This document shows, one piece after another, positions 6,547 to 13,331 of a DNA stretch of 26,604 bases. The stretch lies in assembly GCA_045641505.1 (NCBI GenBank), contig JAZUHB010000093.1:1-26604 (forward strand), in the 5' to 3' direction. Position 1 is the first letter of the stretch. Every line of letters begins with the position of its first letter. Made by a program: the position numbers and the translations under genes. The notes under the pieces are model-generated. The model made no database searches, was not told the DNA's origin, and was given only the letters and a program-made list of their open reading frames with translations. This stretch comes from JAZQNF01 sp045641505. GTDB lineage: Bacteria > Bacillota > Clostridia > Lachnospirales > Bianqueaceae.

Positions 6547-8142
6547 ATGGCATACGTAATCTCGTACGATATCGGCACGACCGGCGTGAAGACCTGCCTG
6601 TTCGACGTGACGGACCGGATCGCGCTGGTCGCCGCGGCCACCTGCGGCTATCCCCTCTACGTGCTGCCCGACGGCGGCGCGGAGCAGGACGGCGACGATT
6701 GGTGGAACGCGATGGCCTCCACCACGAAGGAAATCTTCTCGAAGACTGCTGTGCGCCCCGGCGAGGTCGCCGGCATCTCCTTCTGCTCGCAGATGCAGGC
6801 GCTCATCCTCGTGGACCGCGAGGGCCGCACCGTCCGCCGTCCCATGAGCTACATGGACCAGCGGGCGAAGGAGGAGATCCGCAAGGGCATCGCGAACGGC
6901 CTGCAGATCGCCGGCGCAAACATCTTCAAGCTGATCCCGAGCCTCATCATCACCGGCGCGGTGTCCTCCAGCGTGAAGGACCCGATCTGGAAATACAAGT
7001 GGGTCGAGGCCCACGAACCCGAGAACTTCGCGCGCGCCTACCGCTGGCTCGACGTGAAGGACTACCTGGCCTCCCGCTGCACCGGCGAGTTCCGCATGAC
7101 CGAGGACAGCGCCTTCGCGACGCTCCTCTACGACACCCGCCCCGGGAAGAAATGCTTCAGCAGGAAGATGTGCCGCATGTTCGGCATAAAGGAGGAGCTC
7201 CTGCCCCCGATCATCCGCTCGACGGACGAGGTCGGCCGGCTCACGGAGCGCGCCGCGGAGGAGCTCGGCCTCGTCCCCGGCATCCCGGTCTTCGGCGGCG
7301 GCGGCGACTCCAGCCTCATCGGTGTGGGCGCGGGCTGCGTGCGGCTCGGCGATACCCACGTCTACTCCGGCACCTCCGGCTGGGTCATCACCGTGACCGA
7401 CAAGCAGACCGTCGACGCGGACGCGATGATCGCCGCGATCACCGGCGCGCAGGACGGCAAATTCAACTACTTCGCCGAGATGGAGACCGCCAACAAGTGC
7501 CTCGAGTGGGCCAAGGACCACCTGGCGCTCGACGAGCTCGGCGTCTTCGGCAAGGGCGAGCCCGGCCCCGGCTACGAGAAGACCTACACCAACATCTACA
7601 GCTACCTCACCAACGCGGTGAAGGACGTGGCGCCCGGCAGCGGCGGCGTGATCTTCGCGCCCTGGCTGCACGGCAACCGCTGCCCCTTCGAGGATCCGTA
7701 CGCGACCGGAATGTTCTTCGGCATCCGTCTGGAGACCGGCAAATACGAGCTCATCCACGCGGTGCTCGAGGGCATCTTCTACCACCTGCGCTGGATGCTC
7801 GAGTGCCAGGACCGCAAGGTGAAGACCGCCGACCGCATCCGCTTCGTGGGCGGCGGCGCGCTCTCGCCCGTGTCCTGCCAGCTGCTCGCCGACATCCTCG
7901 GCCGCACCGTGGAGACCGTCGAGAACCCGCAGAACGTCGGCTCCGTGGGCGCGGCGGCCGTCGTCGGCGTGGGCCTCGGCCTGATCCCCGACCTGGAGAG
8001 CGTCTGCGACTTCATCCCCGCGTCCGCCGTCTATGAGCCCGACCCGGCCCGCCACGCCGCGTATCAGCCCTATTACGAGACCTTCAAGAAACTCTACAAG
8101 GCCAACAAGGAGCTCTTCCGCTCCATCCCTGAGGAGGCATGA
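6547..8142 (+). CDS. FGGY-family carbohydrate kinase
   Basis: A 531-residue ATP-dependent sugar or polyol kinase related to xylulokinase and similar enzymes. Visible: N-terminal phosphate loop ISYDIGTTGVKTCLFD, substrate-domain segments ISFCSQM and SYMDQRA, catalytic-Asp region FGGGGDSSLIGVG, YSGTSGW, and the C-terminal FGGY signature region RFVGGGALSPVSCQLLADILG followed by GSVGAAAV. The length fits the family (about 480-540). The start ATG follows a GAGGA sequence overlapping the aldolase stop. With the aldolase it forms a kinase/aldolase pair like those for fuculose, rhamnulose or ribulose degradation. No isomerase, transporter or regulator is adjacent, so the sugar cannot be named. Confidence 0.93.
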   Translation: MAYVISYDIGTTGVKTCLFDVTDRIALVAAATCGYPLYVLPDGGAEQDGDDWWNAMASTTKEIFSKTAVRPGEVAGISFCSQMQALILVDREGRTVRRPMSYMDQRAKEEIRKGIANGLQIAGANIFKLIPSLIITGAVSSSVKDPIWKYKWVEAHEPENFARAYRWLDVKDYLASRCTGEFRMTEDSAFATLLYDTRPGKKCFSRKMCRMFGIKEELLPPIIRSTDEVGRLTERAAEELGLVPGIPVFGGGGDSSLIGVGAGCVRLGDTHVYSGTSGWVITVTDKQTVDADAMIAAITGAQDGKFNYFAEMETANKCLEWAKDHLALDELGVFGKGEPGPGYEKTYTNIYSYLTNAVKDVAPGSGGVIFAPWLHGNRCPFEDPYATGMFFGIRLETGKYELIHAVLEGIFYHLRWMLECQDRKVKTADRIRFVGGGALSPVSCQLLADILGRTVETVENPQNVGSVGAAAVVGVGLGLIPDLESVCDFIPASAVYEPDPARHAAYQPYYETFKKLYKANKELFRSIPEEA

Positions 8143-8143
8143 C

Positions 8144-8629
8144 ATGACTTCGGAATCCAAGAAAGAACTGCTCCGCACCATCAAGTTCACGCTCTTTTCC
8201 CTCTCCGCCGGCGCGATTCAGCTGGGCTCCTACGCCCTGATGGAGTACGTGCTGCATTGGCCGGCCTGGATCAGCTATCTGATCGCGCTGGTGCTCTCGG
8301 TGGTCTGGAACTTCACGCTGAACCGCCGCTTTACCTTCCAGTCCGCGAACAACGTCCCGAAGGCGATGTTCCTGGTCTTCCTGTTCTACCTGGTCTTCAC
8401 GCCGCTCAGCACGATGCTCGAGGGCTTTCTGACCGCCGGCATCGCCCTGCCCTGGGCCGAGGACAAGATCCTGCTGCCCGGCATCGAGCTGGTGCCCGGC
8501 ATCGTCGCGACGATCCTCAACATGGTGCTGAACTTCGTGCTGGAGTTCCTCTACGACCGCTTCGTCGTCTTCCGCGACTCGATCGACACGAACGAGCTGG
8601 CGAAGAAGCAGGAGGAGACGGAGGAGTGA
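8144..8629 (+). CDS. GtrA-like membrane protein
   Basis: A 161-residue integral membrane protein with about four transmembrane segments (about 12-35, 42-60, 70-92, 115-140). It has the GtrA-family pattern NFTLNRRFTF after TM2 and NFVLEFLYDRFVVF at the end. GtrA proteins are implicated in moving undecaprenyl-phosphate-linked sugars across the membrane in surface polysaccharide synthesis. The gene starts one base after the kinase stop with a strong GAGGAGG, so it is the last gene of this operon. A glycan-export type protein behind catabolic-looking genes is unexpected. It either has a different role here or links the sugar to the envelope. Confidence 0.88.
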   Translation: MTSESKKELLRTIKFTLFSLSAGAIQLGSYALMEYVLHWPAWISYLIALVLSVVWNFTLNRRFTFQSANNVPKAMFLVFLFYLVFTPLSTMLEGFLTAGIALPWAEDKILLPGIELVPGIVATILNMVLNFVLEFLYDRFVVFRDSIDTNELAKKQEETEE

Positions 8630-8700
8630 GGGGAGAGGGGACCGGCTGCGCGCCGCGACGTTGGCCGCGCGCCGACGGCAGCCCCTGAGTTTGCATGAGA

Positions 8701-8743
8701 AAGCCCGCCGGGGTGTTCCCTCGGCGGGCTTCGTCTCATTTTT
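8701..8743 (+). terminator. Terminator whose tail is the left end of element B
   Basis: A 10-bp perfect stem (AAGCCCGCCG 8701-8710; CGGCGGGCTT 8722-8731) runs into CGTCTCATTTTT. The right arm and T-rich tail overlap the terminal inverted repeat of element B (8729-8743). The T-run is offset from the stem, so efficiency is uncertain. Confidence 0.6.
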
Positions 8744-9084
8744 CAGCGCACTTTTTGTTTTTTTACGACAAATAGGTCGAAAAACGAAGATTTGTCGTAA
8801 GGTGGCGAAATGCTTTTTTGCGGATTACGACAAATCGGGCAAAGAAGCAAAAATTGTCGTAAATTTTACCTGTCTCTGCGCTTTTGGCCGCATCAAAAAA
8901 TGGGCGGGTTCTGTCCCCGCCGCACATTTGCCTGAAATGATGCATCCAATTTACGACAAAAACGGGAAAACCGGCAAATTTGTCGTATACTCCGAAAAGC
9001 GCTCGATTTGGTTTCTGTCAAATTTGGCAAAAATCGCGGATTTGTCGTAAATTTGCCAAACCCGAACGATAAAATGAGACGAAG
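8729..9084. repeat. Structured intergenic element, copy B
   Basis: 356 bp, same length and orientation as copy A, with 14-bp perfect terminal inverted repeats (8729-8742 and 9071-9084). Four 38-bp units lie at 8763-8800, 8825-8862, 8951-8988 and 9013-9050, spaced exactly as in copy A. Units 1-3 use left arm TTACGACAAAT and right arm ATTTGTCGTAA (unit 3 ends TAT). Unit 4 is mixed: its left arm is the A-type TTCTGTCAAAT while its right arm is B-type, so it no longer pairs fully. The 88-bp centre (8863-8950) has GTTCTGTCCCC at the same offset (8908-8918). It lies between convergent genes. Confidence 0.93.
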
Positions 9085-9130
9085 GCGATGAAAATGCGCG
9101 AAAGCGTGCAGGCGCGAATGCGCGCGGGCA

Positions 9131-9158
9131 CGAAAAAACAGCGGCGCATCAGCGCCGC
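9131..9158 (-). terminator. Terminator of the ABC exporter gene
   Basis: CAGCGGCGC (9137-9145), loop ATCA, GCGCCGCTG (9150-9158). On the minus strand it is followed by TTTTTT (9136-9131). On the plus strand CACTTTTT follows, so it is probably bidirectional. A similar GCAGCG hairpin preceded by AAAAA follows element C (13186-13207). Confidence 0.85.
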
Positions 9159-9268
9159 TGCACTTTTTCAGACCACGGGCGGGCTCAGCCACCGCTTGGA
9201 AGCCGGTCGGCCGGCGGGCCCGGCCGTCGCTTGGAAGCTCAGCCGCCCGGCTCGCCTTGCCGTCCTCC

Positions 9269-10984
9269 TCATTCCTCCCGGAACTGCTGCCGGTACAGCA
9301 TCGCGTACATGCCGTCCAGCGCCATCAGCTCGTCGTGGCTGCCCTGCTCGAGGATGCGGCCGCCGTCGATCACGGCGATCGCGTCCGCGTTCTTGATGGT
9401 CGAGAGCCGGTGCGCGACGACCAGCGTCGTGCGGCCCTTGCAAAGCTCGTCCAGCGCCTGCTGGATCAGGATCTCGGTCGCGTTGTCCAGCGCGCTCGTG
9501 GCCTCGTCGAGGATCAGGATCGGCGGGTTCTTCAGGAAGACGCGGGCGATGCACAGCCGCTGCTTCTGGCCGCCGGAGAGGCGGACGCCGCGCTCGCCGA
9601 TCACCGTGTCGTAGCCGTGTTCCAGGCTCATCACGTAGTCGTGGATGTTCGCGCGCTTGGCGGCCTCGATGACCTCCTCCTCGGAGGCGCCGGGGCGGCC
9701 GTAGAGGATGTTGTCGCGGATCGTGGAGTTGAAAAGGTAGATGTCCTGCTGGACGATGCCGATGTTCGCGCGGAGCGACTCCAGCGTAAACTCGCGGACG
9801 TCCCGGCCGTCCACCAGGATCTCGCCGCCCTGGATGTCATAGAAGTGCGGGATCAGGTGGCAGATGGTGGTCTTGCCGCCGCCGGACGGGCCGACCAGCG
9901 CGAAGGTGCTGCCGGCGGGGATCCGCAGGCTCAGGTCCTTCAGGACGCCGCCGCGGGTCTCGTAGGAAAAATCCACGTGGCGGAACTCGATCTCGCCGTC
10001 GAGGCGCTCCGCGTCGCCGGCGCCCTCGGAGTCCAGCTCCGGCTCGGTATCGAGGATCTCGAGGAAGCGCTCGAAGCCGGCCGCGCCGTTCTGGAACTGC
10101 TCCTGGAAGCGGATCAGCGTGCTGACCGGGTTCAGGAAAAGGTTGATGGAAACGATGAAGGCCGAGTAGTCGGCGAAGTCGATCTTGCCCGCGTACATGA
10201 AGAGGCCGCCGGCGATCAGCACGACCACGTTGAAGACCTCGGTGACGAAGGTGGTGGAGGAGTGGAAGGTGCCCAGCGCCTTGTACGCGTCGCGGCAGGC
10301 CTCGACGTAGCGGGTGTTGCCGAGCTCGAACTTCTCGCTCTCCTTGGCGGCGTTGTTGAAGGCCTTCGTGACGCGGATGCCGGAGACGCTGGTCTCCAGC
10401 GCGGCGTTGATCTGGGCGTGCGCGGCGCGGCTCTCGCGGAAGGCGTCGCGCTGCCGGTCGCGGGTCTTCGAGGAGATCAGCAGGAGCAGCGGCACGCAGA
10501 GAAGCAGGATCAGCGCGAGCAGCCAGTAGATCGAGAACAGGTAGGCGAAGGAAACGATGATGGTGATCGAGCAGATGATCGCGTTCTCCGGACCGTGGTG
10601 GGCGAGCTCGGTCACGTCCTGCAGATCGGTGGTCAGGCGGGACATGATCTTGCCGGTCTCGTGGTTGTCATAGAAGGTGAAGGGCAGCTGCTCGAGGTGC
10701 GTGAACAGCTCGCGGCGCATCTCCGCCTGCATCGAGACGCCCATCATGTGTCCCTGGTACTGCACGAAGTAGTTCAGGAACATGCGGATCACGTAGAGGA
10801 GGAGGACGCCGATACCCGCGATCACGATCATACGGTAGTTCCGGTTCGGGATCAGATCGTTCAGCATCAGGCGGGTGACGATCGGGTAGACCACGCCGAT
10901 CAGCGACATCGTGAACGACGCCAGCATGTCCAGCGTGAAGATTTTCCGATGAGGTTTATAATAAGAGATGAAGCGTTTGAGCAA
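9269..10984 (-). CDS. ABC exporter, fused membrane and ATPase domains
   Basis: A 571-residue half-transporter: an N-terminal type IV exporter membrane domain with six predicted helices (about 1-300), then an ATPase domain. Motifs: Walker A GPSGGGKTT with K371, Q-loop IVQQDIYLF, signature LSGGQKQR, Walker B ILILDEATSALD and H-loop AHRLST. It probably works as a homodimer and exports lipid, drug or peptide; the substrate is unknown. The start was placed at TTG 10984, giving LLKRFISYYKPHRK, which fits the usual beginning of this subfamily and is preceded by GGGAGGGGG. The ATG at 11050 would add 22 residues but overlaps the -10 box of the only good promoter, so it could not be in that transcript. 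Confidence 0.9.
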   Translation of the reverse strand: MLKRFISYYKPHRKIFTLDMLASFTMSLIGVVYPIVTRLMLNDLIPNRNYRMIVIAGIGVLLLYVIRMFLNYFVQYQGHMMGVSMQAEMRRELFTHLEQLPFTFYDNHETGKIMSRLTTDLQDVTELAHHGPENAIICSITIIVSFAYLFSIYWLLALILLLCVPLLLLISSKTRDRQRDAFRESRAAHAQINAALETSVSGIRVTKAFNNAAKESEKFELGNTRYVEACRDAYKALGTFHSSTTFVTEVFNVVVLIAGGLFMYAGKIDFADYSAFIVSINLFLNPVSTLIRFQEQFQNGAAGFERFLEILDTEPELDSEGAGDAERLDGEIEFRHVDFSYETRGGVLKDLSLRIPAGSTFALVGPSGGGKTTICHLIPHFYDIQGGEILVDGRDVREFTLESLRANIGIVQQDIYLFNSTIRDNILYGRPGASEEEVIEAAKRANIHDYVMSLEHGYDTVIGERGVRLSGGQKQRLCIARVFLKNPPILILDEATSALDNATEILIQQALDELCKGRTTLVVAHRLSTIKNADAIAVIDGGRILEQGSHDELMALDGMYAMLYRQQFREE

Positions 10985-11048
10985 GGCAGAAACCCCCTCC
11001 CACGGCAGAGGCTCGGGCGCGGGAAGCGTCCGGCGGGATGATTTTTCC

Positions 11049-11077
11049 ATTATATGATGCTCGCGCGAAAAATGCAA
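11049..11077 (-). promoter_or_regulatory. Promoter of the ABC exporter gene
   Basis: On the minus strand: TTGCAT (11077-11072), a 17-bp spacer and a perfect TATAAT (11054-11049). It is divergent from the infC promoter about 70 bp away. Transcription would begin near 11042, downstream of the ATG at 11050. Confidence 0.7.
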
Positions 11078-11147
11078 ACGTCCCCGGGGCGCGGCGGCGC
11101 GGCGGAGCCCGGCCGCGCGCGGAAAGCGCGAAAAACCCGAAAAAAGC

Positions 11148-11176
11148 ATTTGACAAACCGGCCCGGAGGCCCTATA
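11148..11176 (+). promoter_or_regulatory. Consensus sigma-A promoter of infC-rpmI-rplT
   Basis: A perfect TTGACA (11148-11153), 17-bp spacer and perfect TATAAT (11171-11176). It is the strongest promoter in the window, as expected for ribosomal-protein genes. Confidence 0.93.
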
Positions 11177-11182
11177 ATAGCA

Positions 11183-11319
11183 CAGTCAACAAGCAGAAGG
11201 TTTCCGCTTCTCACCTGCCACGACCTCCGGACCCGGAGGGAAACACAGTGCGCACGGTTCTTGCACAATCTTTCAACAAGGTTTATGCTGCGGATTCCCT
11301 TTGCGAATCCGCTTTTTTT
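11183..11319 (+). promoter_or_regulatory. infC leader with intrinsic terminator (L20-leader-type attenuator)
   Basis: The leader of about 155 nt contains an AGAAG/CTTCT stem (about 11197-11213), a CCTCCG/CGGAGG hairpin (11224-11229 with 11234-11239), and a perfect 8-bp terminator stem (GCGGATTC 11290-11297; GAATCCGC 11305-11312) followed by seven T (11313-11319), only 5 bases before the infC Shine-Dalgarno. In Bacillus, L20 controls this operon by leader attenuation; this leader is consistent with that. TTTCCGC in the first hairpin could pair with GCGGA of the terminator as an antiterminator (inference). Confidence 0.8.
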
Positions 11320-11338
11320 ATTTCAAGGAGGTATTGCC

Positions 11339-11848
11339 ATTAGCGACTTATTGATCAATGAAGAGATCACTGCCAAGGAGGTTCGCCTCATCGGCACTGA
11401 CGGTTCGCAGCTGGGGATCGTGCCCGGCGCAGAAGCCCTGAAAAAGGCATACGAGAGTGATCTCGACCTTGTTATGATCTCGGCGAACGCCAATCCGCCG
11501 GTCTGCAAGATCATGGACTACAGCAAGTACCGCTTTGATCAGATGAAAAAAGAGAAGGAAGCAAGGAAGAACCAGAAGACCACCGAGGTCAAAGAGGTCC
11601 GTCTTTCTCCCAACATCGACGACCACGATGTGGAAACCAAGGTCAAGAGCGCGATCAAGTTTTTGGAGCATGGCGATCGTGTCAAGATTTCCGTGAAGTT
11701 CCGCGGGCGTGAAATGACGCACCAGAACCTCGGCAAGGAAGTCATGGACGCGTTCGTGGCGCAGCTGGGTGACGCCGGCGTCGTGGAAAAGGCCGCCAAG
11801 ATGGAAGGCCGCAACATGGTCCTGTTCTTAGCGCCCAAAAAGAGCTAA
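11339..11848 (+). CDS. infC: Translation initiation factor IF-3
   Basis: A 169-residue IF-3, which binds the 30S subunit, keeps it apart from 50S and checks the initiator codon and tRNA. The N-terminal domain is recognisable from INEEITAKEVRLI through PPVCKIMDYSKYRF, and the C-terminal domain from KEVRLSPNIDDHD to VKISVKFRGREM. The start is ATT at 11339, seven bases after AAGGAGG. No ATG, GTG or TTG fits, and infC in many bacteria conserves AUU or another rare start that IF-3 itself discriminates against, giving autoregulation. It is first gene of the operon, behind an attenuator, with rpmI 22 bp downstream. Confidence 0.97.
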   Translation: MSDLLINEEITAKEVRLIGTDGSQLGIVPGAEALKKAYESDLDLVMISANANPPVCKIMDYSKYRFDQMKKEKEARKNQKTTEVKEVRLSPNIDDHDVETKVKSAIKFLEHGDRVKISVKFRGREMTHQNLGKEVMDAFVAQLGDAGVVEKAAKMEGRNMVLFLAPKKS

Positions 11849-11870
11849 CTATTTTAAGGAGGGTAACATC

Positions 11871-12068
11871 ATGCCGAAAGTTAAGACCAAGAAGGCCGCC
11901 GCGAAGCGTTTTAAGGTAACGGGTACCGGCAAGCTGAAGAGATTCAAGGCTTACAAGAGCCACATCCTGTCCAAGAAGACCACCAAGAGAAAGAGAAACC
12001 TGAGAAAGCCCATCATCACCGATCAGACCAACTTCAAGGTCATGAAGAAGATCCTGCCTTACAGCTGA
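11871..12068 (+). CDS. rpmI: 50S ribosomal protein L35
   Basis: A 65-residue, highly basic protein with the L35 pattern: MPKVKTKKAAAKRFKVTG at the N-terminus, a central SHILSKKTTKRKR and a C-terminal LPYS. It assembles into the 50S subunit. An AAGGAGG lies just before the ATG. It sits between infC and rplT as in most Firmicutes and shares their leader control. Codon use is less GC-biased than in the flanking metabolic genes, as expected for a highly expressed ribosomal gene. Confidence 0.98.
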   Translation: MPKVKTKKAAAKRFKVTGTGKLKRFKAYKSHILSKKTTKRKRNLRKPIITDQTNFKVMKKILPYS

Positions 12069-12110
12069 GACGGATTACGACGGGAAGAAAAAACTAGGAG
12101 GATTTAAATC

Positions 12111-12497
12111 ATGGCACGAGTTAAAGGGGCTTTAAACAGCCGTAAAAGACATAAGAGAACTCTGAAGGCGGCCAAGGGTTACTACCTGGCCCGCTCCACC
12201 CAGTACCGCAGCGCGAAGAGCGCCGTGATGCGCGCCCAGAACTACGCGTACGCCGGCCGCAAGCTGAAGAAGAGAGATTTCCGCTCTCTTTGGATCGCCC
12301 GTATCAACGCCGCCTGCCATCTGAACGACATCTCTTACAGCCGCTTCATGTTCGGTCTGAAGAGCGCCGGCATCGAGCTGAACCGTAAGGTCCTCGCCGA
12401 CATCGCCGTCGCCGATCCCGAGGCGTTCACCAAGCTGGTGAAGGAAGCCCAGAAGGGTATCAAGAAGGCGGAGAAGAAAGCCGAAACGGCGCGTTAA
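12111..12497 (+). CDS. rplT: 50S ribosomal protein L20
   Basis: 128 residues. L20 binds 23S rRNA early in 50S assembly and in Bacillus also represses this operon through the leader. Seen: MARVKGALNSRKRHKRTLK, GYYLARSTQYRSAKSAV, LKKRDFRSLWIARINAA and the L20 C-terminal domain around FMFGLKSAGIELNRKVLADIA. It has a lysine/alanine-rich tail of about 15 residues. AGGAGG precedes the ATG. The last codons and the stop (GCG CGT TAA) lie inside the first unit of a 90-bp tandem repeat. Removing the repeat would restore an ending two residues longer (ARSN, TAA), so the repeat probably inserted into the gene end. Confidence 0.98.
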   Translation: MARVKGALNSRKRHKRTLKAAKGYYLARSTQYRSAKSAVMRAQNYAYAGRKLKKRDFRSLWIARINAACHLNDISYSRFMFGLKSAGIELNRKVLADIAVADPEAFTKLVKEAQKGIKKAEKKAETAR

Positions 12498-12673
12498 CAA
12501 CGCATTGCGGATAAATCCGCGACACGCCGCCGCAATTCGCGTGCTGCGCGAATTGCCGACATAGGCGGCCTCCTGGGGGCGCGTTAACAACGCATTGCGG
12601 ATAAATCCGCGACACGCCGTCGCAATTCGCGTGCTGCGCGAATTGCCGACATAGGCGGCCTCTTGGGGGCGCG
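12488..12673. repeat. 90-bp tandem repeat inserted at the 3' end of rplT
   Basis: Two 90-bp units (12488-12577 and 12578-12667) differ at only two positions (C/T changes). GGCGCG occurs before, between and after them (the last at 12668-12673), like a target duplication. Each unit folds into a small hairpin (GCGGA-TAAA-TCCGC, 12507-12520 in unit 1) and a perfect 10-bp hairpin (GCAATTCGCG 12532-12541, CGCGAATTGC 12547-12556). The unit is 30 codons long and lacks stops in several minus-strand frames, but I see no sign that it is a gene. It probably lies in the rplT 3' untranslated region, before the terminator. Confidence 0.93.
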
Positions 12674-12694
12674 GAGTAATTAACATGCACACCG

Positions 12695-12728
12695 AAAGGA
12701 ACGAGGCATTTGCCCCGTTCCTTTTTTT
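12695..12728 (+). terminator. Terminator of infC-rpmI-rplT
   Basis: AAAGGAACG (12695-12703) pairs with CGTTCCTTT (12716-12724); the T-run extends to 12728. Confidence 0.93.
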
Positions 12729-12787
12729 GGTGCAAGCGAGCATGGCGCGGGATGTCGGGAAGGCTTCCGGCCGCCGCGGGGCCGCGG

Positions 12788-13144
12788 CTTCGTCTCATTT
12801 TTCGGGGCACTTTTCCAAAATTTTACGACAGATCGGCTAAAAAACGGAAATTTGTCGTAAAGTAAAAAATCGCTGTTCCGGGATTTACGTCAAATACGGC
12901 ACAAAAGACAAATTTGTCGTAATTTTTCCCTGTCTCAACGGTCCGGGACGTGTCTCTGGCAAGCCGAGTTCCGTCCCCTTTGCACAGTTGCCCGAAATGA
13001 CGCATCCATTTTACGACAGAAATGCTTCCTGAGGATAATTTGTCGTAAATCCTGAAAACGGCACGTTTGCGTTTACGTCAAATTCGGCAAAACGCGCCGA
13101 TTTGTCGTAAATTTTTCCAAAAGAACGAAAAAAACGAGACGAAG
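12788..13144. repeat. Structured intergenic element, copy C
   Basis: 357 bp, same orientation as copies A and B. Terminal inverted repeats lie at 12788-12802 and 13130-13144 with one mismatch. Four 38-bp units lie at 12823-12860, 12885-12922, 13011-13048 and 13073-13110, with starts 62, 126 and 62 bp apart as in A and B. Right arms are TTTGTCGTAA. Left arms are TTACGACAGA(T) in units 1 and 3 and TTACGTCAAAT in units 2 and 4, so each unit carries about one weak or mismatched pair. The 88-bp centre (12923-13010) has GTTCCGTCCCC at the same offset (12968-12978). The sequence after the right end also resembles that after copy B up to about 13200. Confidence 0.93.
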
Positions 13145-13273
13145 GCGAGACAAATGTGCGAAAGTTCGCTTACGCGCATGCGCGCAAAAAGCAGCGGCGC
13201 GCCGGCGCTGCCCGCCCCCCGCCGAGCAGTCCGGGCCCCGCCCCGCCAGGCGCCCCGAAACCCCTCCGAAAGG

Positions 13274-13302
13274 TTGCAATCTTCCCCTCCGCGTGATATA
13301 AT
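13274..13302 (+). promoter_or_regulatory. Promoter of the aminotransferase/glycan operon
   Basis: TTGCAA (13274-13279), a 17-bp spacer and a perfect TATAAT (13297-13302). No terminator is seen before 25096, so it may drive all ten genes to 25045. Confidence 0.78.
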
Positions 13303-13331
13303 GCCATATCTCATAGTGGGAGCATATGCCA

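Noticed and set aside
8729..9084. Ordinary IS or REP/BIME element
   Set aside because: No transposase gene or REP-associated transposase lies in or near any copy. The fixed symmetric architecture of four units is unlike REP clusters. A MITE mobilised from elsewhere remains possible.
9193..9238. Direct repeat CGCTTGGAAGC (9193-9203 and 9228-9238) after the exporter gene
   Set aside because: Only 11 bp and two copies in a GC-rich spacer; too little to call a feature.
12132..12810. Minus-strand frames of 116 and 203 codons across the 90-bp repeat
   Set aside because: They arise because the 90-bp unit is a multiple of three without stops, and they run antisense into rplT. No ribosome binding site or family motif supports them.
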